Of a DNA stretch of 64,000 nucleotides, positions 55,168 to 64,000 are shown one piece after another. The stretch covers positions 2,604,001 to 2,668,000 of the forward strand of contig JAYJMM010000102.1 of the NCBI GenBank assembly GCA_037349105.1, given 5' to 3'. Position 1 is the first letter of the stretch, and each line of letters opens with the position of its first letter. Made by a program: the position numbers and the translations under genes. The DNA comes from Limnomonas spitsbergensis (Eukaryota > Chlorophyta > Chlorophyceae > Chlamydomonadales). A model generated the notes under the pieces. That model had not been told where the DNA came from, did no database searches, and saw only the letters and a program-made list of their open reading frames with translations.

Positions 55168-58157
55168 GGCGATTTCTCGAGGGGGGTAAAATAACTCGAA
55201 CTACTCGTTTTTAGAAAAGAAACTGTTGGAAGACTGGATATATGCAAATGAATGTAGGGGTGGGTACTTATCGGAAGGGCATCGGAATCAATGTGAGAAC
55301 CGCATATTATCGCGGAATATGCTGATTTGTCAGAGAATATTACCAAGATGCATCTGTTGTCAGACCTTGACAGGTGAGTACAACTGATTTTCAACTGTCG
55401 CCGACATTATATAGCCACACAAAAAGCGAGGACGCGGTAAAGCAGCTTCTTTCTCATGGCAGCTTCTCAGATTGATACACTCTTTCTTTCGGTCAGGCCC
55501 CAAGCAAAGCCTTCCCCAAGAAAAGCAGCCCATTGCTCGAACAAACATACCGTACTTAGCGGACAGGCCCACTTTATAAGTCTACGTTCCTTGCAAGTCC
55601 GTTACTCATTATCGGCTGGCGCAGCCCTGTATCTGAAGCTTCTTACGCGTTAGACATAAAACGCTGTCGTCTTGTCCATCTGTTCTCTACCTTCCAGGTG
55701 ACAGCACACGGTGGATGCACGCAGTAGGCAGCAGCCCCCTTCTACTATCAGCTACCCAGAGGTTGAGGGATCGAATCTGCCACACGATCTTCTCTCTCCC
55801 CCTGCCTGGAACGCCGGGTTCCATAGGAGGATGGCATGGCTGCACCATGGCCCAGGGTGTGCATGGTGGCAGGAATTGAGCCTAATCATTCACTCATTCT
55901 CTACAAGCCCCACGCGGCCGAGCGACAAGCAGGGCATAGCGGGTATGCACCGTTGTAAACTAGTGTTCCTGTTGCTGTTCTGTTGACACCGCTACTGCAG
56001 CTGTGGCTTCTCCTCCAAGTGGCGGCACATGGTGGATGCATGCATCAGCTACAAGCATCTGCTGTTAGTTGTTGTTTGCTCTATTGTCTCTATGAGGCAG
56101 CATAGGGTCAAAGGCAGTAACTACGAGCACTGCTACTGATGACTCCCCCAGCTGCCAGATAACAGATGATTACTGGGCTTGGCAAGAGCAGGGGGCGAGA
56201 GCTAGATGCAACTACTAGGAGCAAGCGCCGTCTTCCTTGAGCTTCATCCATCTGGCCACCACCAAGGCTCCGGCGTTTGTTAAAATGGTGTGCTGCATCA
56301 GGTCAGTACGTGAGCCTGTTCTAGTTGCAGAATTTACGCAAGCACATGCAGCTTTCTTCAATAGGGCCAGGCTGAGCGAAGTGGGGAGAAACCAGCGACA
56401 TCAACTAGAACAGAAACTCGCAACAGAAGAGGCATGCAGCCAACCGAAGGCACACCGGCGCAGAGAAAAAACGGTAGAATATATAAGGAATCACACAACA
56501 GAATCGAAAACCAGGAGGCAACAGTTAAGACATCTGAAACAAACGAGGAGGCCGGGGGGGGGGGTGAAGTGTGAGCATGTCTTACAAGCAATATGCTAGA
56601 TATTAGGATTCCGGAGGTCCCGGGCGACTGGAAGTAAAACAATAACGTCTCCATGTCGCACCATAAAGCAGTAAACGTGCCAATATGGTAAACTCCGGAA
56701 TCTCCGGTAAAGGCGCCTTAGAGAGGCGTCCTCTACTCACAAACACGGTACATCACCGTACACACAGGCTCCTTGTACTTCAGACAAGAGCTGTTAACTG
56801 GCTACTGTAAGGTTCAGCCCTAGCAGGAAGTCTCTCTGCCTAGGGGTAATGTCTGGGTGTCCCTGTCTTGTGGGTACCGCCCCTACTACTTCACTCGCCC
56901 CCCGCTCCTCAGCGTTAAGCCTAAAGGGCATGCGCTAGGAGCCGGAAAAAGGGGTCGGTACTGAAAGAAAGAAACTTCTGGCAATATGTACACCTCAGAA
57001 GATCAAAATATCAAAGCAAATCTGCCTGGTTCAGGCCGTCCCCCGCATCTGCCTGGTTCAGGCTATATACACACATCAGCCTGGTTCAGGCTGTTTTCAA
57101 AGCAAAATCTGTACGCCCAGAACTTGTCAGTTCCCTAACACTGAAGCCTCCTAAACATCTGACTGCAATCCAGCCAGTCGGTAAAAAAAAAAAAAAATCC
57201 CCTGAAGAAAATCCACTGCAGGAAATGTGCTGCACATCCACACAAGGAAATTCATCAAAGAAAAAATTCACTGAAACCCGTGGCGGACCCTAGGTCCACC
57301 CACGGTTCTGCACACTTGACAAAGGCCTCTGGGACCCTGATCTCTCTCCTGCCTGATCGGGGCACACAGAATCCGGTACCGTCACCAGTGTCATGCTTGG
57401 TTGCAGGCAATAAAGGGTCAGAACCCATCAGAAACCCTCAGCAACCATCAGAAACCATCAGAAATCATCAGAAACCATCAGAAGTCAGAATCTTTAAACT
57501 TCTGGAAAATATGTACGTAGAAGCTCAAATCGTCTTAGCAAATCTGCCTGGTTCAGGCCTTCTTCAATCAGAACTAAAAAAAATCCACCGAGTCTCAGCT
57601 GAAGCGCAATGCGCAGAATCCTACAAATCCAGGCTGTTCAGCCCACTACTGGCTAGCAAACAGAGAAATTTTCAAAGTTATCAGGTTAAGCTACGAACAA
57701 CCGCTGCTCTCGCCCCACTGCGCCATAGCCGCCTGGTCTTCAATGGCCACAGGAAATGTGCGCCGTAGCAGCGTGATCCGCCCCCTGCTGTGTTATCATC
57801 GCCCGAGTTGACTAATTCTCCTCGCTCATCATCTTCATAACATATGTACTACCGTAGCCTACGGTGGTTGAGAAACAAATTTTCACTATGTTGCTGCGAT
57901 AGCTTTAACTCCAATCCTGCATCTTCCGTCTTCGGTCCGCTGGCTGCCGGCCCACTGCCTGCCGGGTACTTAGGACAAGCCGCGCTGCGTCTGCATTTTC
58001 TGCTCTGTAGGCGCCTGCCCGCTCCTTGCCAGTTACGGCGTGGGTAACGTCACGTGCTCAGCGGCCTTGCCGCTCTGGGCTCGGCCTCAGGTCTCGGTAA
58101 GCTCCGCAAGGGCTGACTCCTCCTCTTTGTTGGAAGCCTAGCGCCACCTTGGCCCAT
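55168..58157. other. Intergenic region between PTB and the repeat-protein gene
   Basis: No gene is supported. Noted: a family B copy at 55908-55950; a diverged direct pair near 55697 and 56015 (CAGGTGACAGCACACGGTGG against CAAGTGGCGGCACATGGTGG, each followed by ATGCA.GCA); a poly-G run near 56553; four CTGCCTGGTTCAGGC-type words at 57027-57092 and 57547; an A14 run at 57184; and a CATCAGAAACCATCAGAAA microrepeat at 57428-57485. The promoter of PTB lies at the left end. Confidence 0.4.
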
Positions 58158-60497
58158 TTATGGACCGCTCGCTGGGTGACATTGGCTTCTCTTCATCCAA
58201 GGAATATCTTTCTCCAAAAAGTCTCTTCCTCCAAGAAGCCTCTCGCGCCTCCTCCTCTTCATCCGCCTCTTCCTCCTCTTCCATCTCATTCTCCTCTTCT
58301 GCCTCTTCTGCCTCTTCTGACGCATGGCATTGCGGATGTCCATCGGCTGCTGACGGGCACCTGTTGCGCGATTCTCCCAGATCCTGGCCAGCTCCACATC
58401 TGCAGGCACCGCAGCATGGATTGCTACCAGGCACACATTCCTGCTGCTGCTGATGTCCACGTGTGCTGGCACCGGAGACCTGCTGCTCCTAGCTGCTTCC
58501 ACGTTACTGTCAGCTGCCTTGCCTGCCATTGCTTGGCTGGACTTGCTGCAGCCGTCAGGGCCCAGACTCAGGCTAGGGCTGGCTTGACCCACTGGCCCAC
58601 ACGGCTCTGCTGAGCGGAAGCCCTCCTGCCTGGGCAATCTGGGCATGCACTCCTGGTGCTGCGGCGGCTGTGCCTCTTTTTTCGCCTCATGGCTGGCCTG
58701 CTCAGCCCCGTGCCCCCCGGGTAGTGCCACGTGCCATGTAACCATGGCTGTCTGCTGCAGCTGCTGCTCTTCCTCTTCCTCACCTGTAGGCAGCCGCGCC
58801 TGTAGGTTCTGTTTGGCATGTTCCAAGCGATGCTTCACTATCCTCAGCTGTCTGGTCATCCTCATCTTCAATGCTATTATTGGCTGCCTGGCCACCCACA
58901 GCTGCCTGGCCATTCCTTTAAGCTTCTGCCGGTACCAATTAACCTGTTCCCTCAGCATGGGTATGGAGATTCCCTGCTCCTCTGACCCCTCAGGATTCTC
59001 TGCCGCCTCCAGCTGTTTGCTGGCCTGCTGGGCCGCCCCTGGTTCTGATATTGGCACCTGGACCCCTCCTGGAGCTGCTGCCACTGGTGGTGTAACAGGC
59101 CCATCCTCTTCTGGCTGGTGCATCTGCACCAGCACCGGCGCCTGCCTGTGCTCGTGGTCCTCAACCTCACTTGGGCCAACTGGTTCCTCAGCCACCTTTT
59201 GGTTCAGCTTCTGCTCCCACGGATGCAGTTGGTCCGGCTCGCAGCCGTTGGCCACCACAGGTGTCACATGGTCTGCCTCCCTCGACAAACACAAACGTGA
59301 CGCCTGCACCTGCAGTTGGCCTGGCTCACAGCCACCGATCACCACAGTTTTCACAGGAACTGCCTCCTTCTGCAAACACAGCCGTGATGCCTGCACCTGC
59401 AGTTGGTCTGGCTCACAGCCACCGATCCCTACAGGTGTCACAGGAACTGCCTCCATCTGCAAACACAGCCGTGATGCCTGCACCTGCAGTTGGTCTGGCT
59501 CACAGCCACCGGCCACCACAGTTTTCACAGGAACTGCCTCCTTCTGCAAACACAGCCGTGATGCCTGCACCTGCAGTTGGTCTGGCTCACAGCCACCGAT
59601 CCCTACAGGTGTCACAGGAACTGCCTCCCTCTGCAAGCACCGTCGTGACGCCTGCAACTGCAGTTGGCCTGGCTCACAGCCACCGGCCACCCCAGGTGTC
59701 ACAGGAACGTCCTCCATCTGAAAACACAGCCGTGACGCCTGCACCTGCAGTTGGCAAAGCTCGTGGCCATCGGTCACCACAGGTGTCACAGGAACTGCCT
59801 CTCTCTGCAAACCCAGCCGTGACGCCTGCACCTGCAGTTGGCATGGCTCGCAGCCACCGATCCCTACAGGTGTCACAGGAACCGCCTCTCTCTGCAAACC
59901 CAGCCGTGACGCCTGCACCTGCAGTTGGCTTGGCTCGCAGCCACAGGTCACCGGTTTGGGTGAAAAAGCATTCCCTATCGGAACACAGTTGATCAGGTGC
60001 AGCTGCTCGCTAGCTACCAGGCTATCCTGCCTGGGTGGGCCGGCACTCTCTGCCGTAATACAGTTGATCAGGTGCCTGGGACTTGGCTCACTGTCACTGC
60101 TGAGGATATCAAACATGGACCAGCCGTGAGGGGACACCTGATTACCTGGCTGCTCCATACACCTGGTCAATGCCTCCAAGGGTGCGCGCTGCTGGGGCAC
60201 AGCCAGACTGCTTAACCCCGCCTGCTCCGGATCATTCTGGTCATCCCCATGGACTTCTGTCCAGTACAGATCCTGCTCTTCTTGCAACGCAGGGAATTCT
60301 TCTGTTAAGGTGATTACTGCGTCACACGCAACTTTCCACACTCCAGCGATCCACTGTCCTAGCATGTTCCACCCTATTGGCTGAGCCAGATCCTCCTTTC
60401 TTTTTACTGGGGGCCATTTCGCAGTGGCGTCTTTTGCTCTACCCACCGCCTGCAGATCTGCAGGTTTCCTGATCACCTGACTTCCACCACGGGGCAT
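58158..60497 (-). CDS. Intronless repeat-containing protein of unknown function
   Basis: One uninterrupted frame of 780 codons from ATG at 60497 (MPRGGSQVIRKPADLQ) gives 779 residues. I do not recognise a family. An N-terminal part of about 190 residues (WNMLGQWIAGVWKVACDAV) ends in two HLINC-containing segments. Then come about eight tandem 29-residue repeats (consensus GCEPDQLQVQASRLCLQKEA plus VPVTPVGIG), a likely coiled coil (about 535-600, LREQVNWYRQKLKGMARQL), and an extremely basic C terminus (RRMRWKRRKRRMKRRRRERL). Repeat substitutions are largely codon-compatible and the frame is intact, which favours a real or recently active gene. Lack of introns in an intron-rich genome, and flanking tandem repeats, also fit a transposon-borne or retrocopied ORF. 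No TGTAA is visible shortly downstream. Confidence 0.45.
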   Translation of the reverse strand: MPRGGSQVIRKPADLQAVGRAKDATAKWPPVKRKEDLAQPIGWNMLGQWIAGVWKVACDAVITLTEEFPALQEEQDLYWTEVHGDDQNDPEQAGLSSLAVPQQRAPLEALTRCMEQPGNQVSPHGWSMFDILSSDSEPSPRHLINCITAESAGPPRQDSLVASEQLHLINCVPIGNAFSPKPVTCGCEPSQLQVQASRLGLQREAVPVTPVGIGGCEPCQLQVQASRLGLQREAVPVTPVVTDGHELCQLQVQASRLCFQMEDVPVTPGVAGGCEPGQLQLQASRRCLQREAVPVTPVGIGGCEPDQLQVQASRLCLQKEAVPVKTVVAGGCEPDQLQVQASRLCLQMEAVPVTPVGIGGCEPDQLQVQASRLCLQKEAVPVKTVVIGGCEPGQLQVQASRLCLSREADHVTPVVANGCEPDQLHPWEQKLNQKVAEEPVGPSEVEDHEHRQAPVLVQMHQPEEDGPVTPPVAAAPGGVQVPISEPGAAQQASKQLEAAENPEGSEEQGISIPMLREQVNWYRQKLKGMARQLWVARQPIIALKMRMTRQLRIVKHRLEHAKQNLQARLPTGEEEEEQQLQQTAMVTWHVALPGGHGAEQASHEAKKEAQPPQHQECMPRLPRQEGFRSAEPCGPVGQASPSLSLGPDGCSKSSQAMAGKAADSNVEAARSSRSPVPAHVDISSSRNVCLVAIHAAVPADVELARIWENRATGARQQPMDIRNAMRQKRQKRQKRRMRWKRRKRRMKRRRRERLLGGRDFLEKDIPWMKRSQCHPASGP
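59195..59970 (-). repeat. 87-bp coding tandem repeat, about 8-9 units
   Basis: The + strand motif CACCTGCAGTTGG-(C/T)CTGGCTC-CAGCCACCG recurs every 87 bp and encodes the 29-residue repeats of the minus-strand protein. Confidence 0.9.
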
Positions 60498-60639
60498 CGT
60501 ACCGTTCTCTTTTTTAACGCACTGCGCAGCACTTGCCACTCTCAGCAGCCTCTTCTGCGTCGCGTATTCTGGCCCACTGCCTAGGTCTCTGCGTCCCTTT
60601 CTATTGGCTCATGGAATTAAGCTGGGTAGGCCTCGCCTT

Positions 60640-60882
60640 TCTGCTTTTCTGCTCACTAATTTTAATCTGGCGGAATCCTCCTTCGCCCTCTTTTCTGCTC
60701 GCTCATTTTAATCTGGCGGAATCCTCCTTCGCCCTCTTTTTAGCTCGCTAATTTGAATCTGGCGGAATCCTCCTTCGCCCTCTTTTCTGCTTGCTAATTT
60801 TAATCTGGCGGAATCCTCCTTCGCCCTTTTTTCTGCTTGCTGATTTTTAATCTGGCGGAATCCTCCTTCGCCCTTTTTAGTA
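60640..60882. repeat. 47-bp tandem repeat upstream of the repeat-protein gene, 5 copies
   Basis: TTTTAATCTGGCGGAATCCT followed by CCTTCGCCCTCTTTTCTGCT recurs with a period of about 47 bp (GGCGGAATCC at about 60669, 60716, 60763, 60810 and 60857). It lies 140-380 bp before the start codon. Confidence 0.9.
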
Positions 60883-61879
60883 CTTCCCACCTTTGCTGGC
60901 TGGGCTGCTTCTAGATGGCACACGTCCCGCGTGGATGTCTCGCGTCCTACGCGGAGGTATCCTCTTGCGTAGTGTCCGTTCAGCTCTGCGGTCCTGCGGG
61001 GATCCTTTGGTACACCCACAAAATTTCAAACCTGGATGTTCTATCCATAAGTTCACTTCTGTCAATGATGAAAGATTGGATCCACCTGATCTCAATCTGC
61101 AGTCATACAGGTAATTATCTGCAGGATAAATCCCCAGCCAGATCTTCAAGCCTCTCCTGGACTCAACACTAAGCTGCCACGCTCAATGCACAGGGAATCA
61201 AGCTGGGTTTATAACTCCACAACTGGATCTTCGAGCTTCTCCCCAAGGCTCTTCACAGCTGGAGTTTGCAAGATCTAATTTGGCACGAAAAGCCCAAGCA
61301 GAATGCAGCGACAGAGGTGCTTTTTCAAGCTGTCCAAGGCGAACAATTCAAAAAAAATATTCCAGGTCAGACAAGCTTAGCTTCCCTCAGCGAGGAACTC
61401 GTTGGCAAGCAGCTGATCAGGCTGCAATACCACTTTTGTCCCTTTTGAAGGACACTGAGAGCGGGGATGCTCGGGGTTGCGAAGGAACGGCGACGGAAGT
61501 GACTTTGTCCGTGGGTTTTGTCGCCGGGCGGACTCAGCTGGAAGCTGGTACGCCGAGAGCTCCTGGTCGGCTTTGCGCCTCCTGGTCTATTTAGGTGAAT
61601 ATCTGCTTGGGACTGCTTGCCTGATTAGTCGTCTCCGATGGACGAGTAGTCAGGGATCGGCACCGTAGGTCGCGTGCTCTTCAGGGCGAGCTCCGTAGAT
61701 GGCGTCGGCTGGGGATGTCCAGTGATATGGATGGGGCTCGCTTGTCACTTGCTTATGCTATCACCACTTTCCGTGGTGCTAGACTTGACTGAAGTGTAAG
61801 GTACTGACTTAGTGGCGAGCAAGGGCTACTAGTATCCGTGAGAGCTAGGCCTATACTCTTTACACCAGAGGCCTGTCCT
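60883..61879. other. Intergenic, nothing recognised
   Basis: No exon with both phase-compatible splice sites and recognisable content. Short open frames only. Confidence 0.35.
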
Positions 61880-62110
61880 TCAAAAGGGACAAAAGTAGTA
61901 GCTTAGGCAATTGCCGGGATACAGGGACCCGGCAGGCCCAATTCAGAGTACATATTATGCTAAATCACCCTGCGTAAGCGGGTTTCTAGGTCTCAGTTCA
62001 AATCCGGAGACTCCGCAGATAAGCTGCGGAGGCTCCGCGGCCGCTAACTGCGGTCTAAACGGTTCTGTCACGTATACGGTAATATACTGTGACATCCATG
62101 CAAGTGTGAA
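61880..62110 (+). repeat. Dispersed repeat family D, copy 2, with a B-box-like motif
   Basis: Matches the reverse complement of 8920-9150. It contains AGTTCAAATCCGG, similar to a tRNA B box, an A-box-like TAGCTTAGGC about 100 bp upstream, and a strong hairpin CTCCGCAGATAAGCTGCGGAG. It ends in TTCTGTCACG...ATATACTGTGAC. It could be a tRNA-derived SINE, but the A-B spacing is long and no cloverleaf forms. Confidence 0.6.
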
Positions 62111-62392
62111 AGTGAAGACAATTGCGAAGCTCTGAACTCAGTGAGACACCTACGCACCGTCACCACCGGTAAGGGAGCAATGTTGTAATAATAGGGCTAA
62201 ACCCTTCACCCTTTACCCTTTATCCCGAGATGTTTTTGTTCATTCAAGAATTCCAACTGTCCTTTCAAGAAATGCATCCCCCAGCCCTACCAGAGGAGAA
62301 CATCCCGTTCGGAGGAAGACAGGCTTTGACATTCATCTGAGGCCCGGAGGCTACAGACACATGAGCACTGAGGAGTGAGGACCCGTAACAGG

Positions 62393-62397
62393 TTACA
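62393..62397 (-). terminator. Possible TGTAA polyadenylation signal
   Basis: The palindrome TTACATGTAA gives TGTAA on the minus strand 183 nt after the putative stop at 62580. Confidence 0.3.
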
Positions 62398-62579
62398 TGT
62401 AACAGGTTCGATTAGAGGAAGTCGTTGCCTGCTGTCGAATCTCCAACGATTAACCTGGAGTTGGCCACAGGTGACAGCTTCGGGGATGGCAGCTGCGCCC
62501 GCCCCTGCCCGCCCCTCGGACACTTTTGCTTCTGTCTCCAGATACGTGGCTGGGACAGCCAGCGGATCCGCTGCCAGAT

Positions 62580-62717
62580 CTAAGAAACAGGCCCCATTGC
62601 CTCATCGTCCGTGGCCTTGTCCGGGGGGACAGCTGCGTACAGATCTAGGGAGCACTGGGAGCGCCTGACCTCCGCCTCCCAATCAAAACGCAGGACACGG
62701 GTAGCCAGCGCAGCACC
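62580..62717 (-). CDS. Putative terminal exon of a minus-strand gene extending beyond the window
   Basis: After an acceptor GCTTGTCTCAG the minus strand reads 45 codons, GAALATRVLRFDWEAEVRRS and QCSLDLYAAVPPDK among them, then TAG. Composition is protein-like and a polyadenylation motif follows. I do not recognise the family, and no partner exon is visible before the right edge, so this is tentative. Confidence 0.35.
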   Translation of the reverse strand, partial: GAALATRVLRFDWEAEVRRSQCSLDLYAAVPPDKATDDEAMGPVS

Positions 62718-62739
62718 CTGAGACAAGCACACGAGTTCA

Positions 62740-63200
62740 ATTGGATTTCATAAAACACCTGCAGTTCTTGCATGTTCTTGCCAGACAGCAACCTGAGAGA
62801 AACACACACAACTTGAAGGGGATGTTATAAACACCTGAATTTTCTTGCATGTCGTTGCCAGACAGTGAATTGAAACAAACACACAATGTCAAGGGGATTT
62901 TAGAAAATAGCTGCAAGCCCCTCTTGATTTTCCAGAGGGATTCAAAAAGCATGTACCATTTGTTGCAGGTTGTTGCAGGAAAGCACCCTGACACAAGCTT
63001 ACGGGTTTGAAGGAATTCAGGGAAGCACAGACAGCTTGTTATTGCACGATATAAGTTCTTGCGGGAAACCACCTGAGGCAAGCACATGGCAGTTTTTTTA
63101 GTGTGTGTCAGGCCGCAGGGCGGCCACCACTCTTGGCCAATGGGGGCCAAACCTTGACCAATCAAACCCCCAAGACCCAGCGCAGCAACCTGAGCAAGCA
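62740..63200 (-). repeat. Degenerate repeats resembling the 62717 acceptor
   Basis: On the minus strand, CTCAG/G(G or T)TGCTG-like acceptor units recur at about 62793, 62987 (GCTTGTGTCAG/GGTGCTTTCCTGC) and 63189 (GCTTGCTCAG/GTTGCTGCGCTGGG, then GGTTTGATTGG). They are interleaved with TTCTTGCATG(T)-TTGCCAGACAG and ACACACAA units about 85 bp apart. Confidence 0.7.
63108..63190 (-). repeat. Dispersed repeat family A fragment, inverted
   Basis: The reverse complement reads GGTCAAGGTTTGGCCCCCAT, TGGCCAAGAGTGGTGGCCGC and CCTGCGGCCTGAC. Confidence 0.6.
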
Positions 63201-63234
63201 AGCACAGTAGCACACGGGTAGAGGTAGGCAGGGA

Positions 63235-63335
63235 GGATCTTGCTGCCGTCCAGATCTGCTCCAGATCTGCCGTCCAAATCTGATCCAGATCTACCGTCCA
63301 AATCTGATCCAGATCTGCCGTCCAGATCTTGCTGC
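63235..63335. repeat. About 24-bp tandem repeat, 4 copies
   Basis: CCAGATCTGCCGTCCAAATC-TGATC and variants. Confidence 0.85.
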
Positions 63336-63469
63336 CGTCCAGGGCCTCCTCTTGTCTTTAGTGCAAGTCTACGGTCCTGAAAATAAAAAATCCTCCAATC
63401 GTCTCAGAGGCGAGAAAAAGACGACACGTCCCATATGGCGAAAAATACAGGGGTGGAGTCAGAGTTGGA

Positions 63470-64000
63470 ACCCCTGAATCCTTCACAGTTGTAAGCCCTG
63501 AATCCTTCACAGTTGGAAACCCTAAATCCTTGACAGTTGGAAACCCCGAATTCATCACAGTTCGAAACCCTGAATCCTTCACAGTTGGAAACCCTGAATC
63601 CTTGACTGTTGGAAACTCTGAATCCTTGACAGTTGGAACCCCTGAATCCTTGACAGTTGGAAACTCTGAATCCTTGACAGTTGGAAACCCTGAATCCTTG
63701 ACAGTTGGAAACCCTGAATCCTTGACAGTTGGAAACTCTGAATCCTTGACAGTTGGAAACTCTGAATCCTTGACAGTTGGAAACCCTGAATCCTTGACAG
63801 TTGGAAACCCTGAATCCTTGACAGTTGGAAACTCTGAATCCTTGACAGTTGGAAACCCTGAATCCTTGACAGTTGGAAACCCTGAATCCTTGACAGTTGG
63901 AAACCCTGAATCCTTCACAGTTGGAACCCCTGAATTCTTCACAGTTCGAAACCCTGAATCCTTGACAGTTGGAAACCCTGAATCCTTGACAGTTGGAAAC
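63470..64000. repeat. 24-bp minisatellite, about 22 copies, open at the right edge
   Basis: The unit is GAATCCTTGACAGTTGGAAA-CCCT. Because 24 is divisible by three, the minus strand has an open frame encoding the octapeptide KDSGFPTV. I treat it as a minisatellite; it could be an exon of the gene hinted at by 62580-62717 only if a start and splice sites exist beyond the window. Confidence 0.9.

Noticed and set aside
58645..59992. Plus-strand open frames of 273 and 358 codons rich in Cys/Ser or Ala/His/Pro
   Set aside because: They lie antisense to the longer 780-codon minus-strand frame and owe their length to its 87-bp coding repeats.
61990..62030. Possible tRNA gene (AGTTCAAATCCGG)
   Set aside because: No acceptor, D or anticodon arms can be folded at normal spacing; it is better explained as part of the family D repeat.
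63470..64000. CRISPR-like regular 24-bp repeats
   Set aside because: The repeats are head-to-tail without unique spacers, and the genome is eukaryotic; it is a minisatellite.

Overview
This is a nuclear window of a eukaryote, most likely a chlamydomonadalean (volvocine-type) green alga. Three things point there: genes split into many short exons by long repeat-filled introns, TGTAA polyadenylation signals shortly after several stop codons, and a PTB-type (PHO4 family) Na+/phosphate transporter of the kind known from these algae. The species is not identifiable from the sequence alone. There are no operons, bacterial genes, rRNA genes or convincing tRNA genes.

Layout, left to right. A 66-bp tandem repeat (1-531). 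A UQCC1/CBP3-type cytochrome bc1 assembly chaperone (+, six recognisable exons 1160-4872, 5' end unresolved). Transposon debris: a decayed LINE ORF1-like reading frame (6617-7240, -), a small MITE-like element, and an 813-bp near-perfect hairpin element (8107-8919). A three-exon gene of unknown function (+, 9825-11040). A 12-exon class I cyclic-nucleotide phosphodiesterase of about 1116 aa (-, 12710-21671). A 5.6-kb satellite of about 25 copies of a ~222-bp unit (22420-28016). MAK16, a ribosome biogenesis factor (+, 28304-32293, six exons, complete). A gene-poor stretch. A saccharopine-dehydrogenase-like NAD(P)-binding oxidoreductase gene (+, about 36462-47703, ten exons). The PTB-type phosphate transporter (-, 50355-55167, eight exons, 669 aa). 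An intronless repeat-containing protein of unknown function (-, 58158-60497). A possible terminal exon of a further minus-strand gene (62580-62717) with repeats running off the right edge.

The recognisable genes are unrelated housekeeping or signalling functions (mitochondrial complex III assembly, cyclic nucleotide breakdown, 60S ribosome assembly, amino-acid-type redox metabolism, phosphate uptake) and do not form a pathway. Exon phases were checked arithmetically for every multi-exon gene and keep frame throughout.

The most unusual signal lies in the introns. At five acceptors (four different exons in two well-supported genes, plus one tentative exon) the last bases of the intron together with the first bases of the exon have been tandemly duplicated one to several times upstream, leaving degenerate decoy 3' splice sites inside the intron. 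This suggests a recurrent way in which introns grow in this genome. Further points are two GC-AG introns, three dispersed short-repeat families (one carrying a TGTAA motif), and a satellite array rich in TGACGTCA palindromes between two divergent genes.
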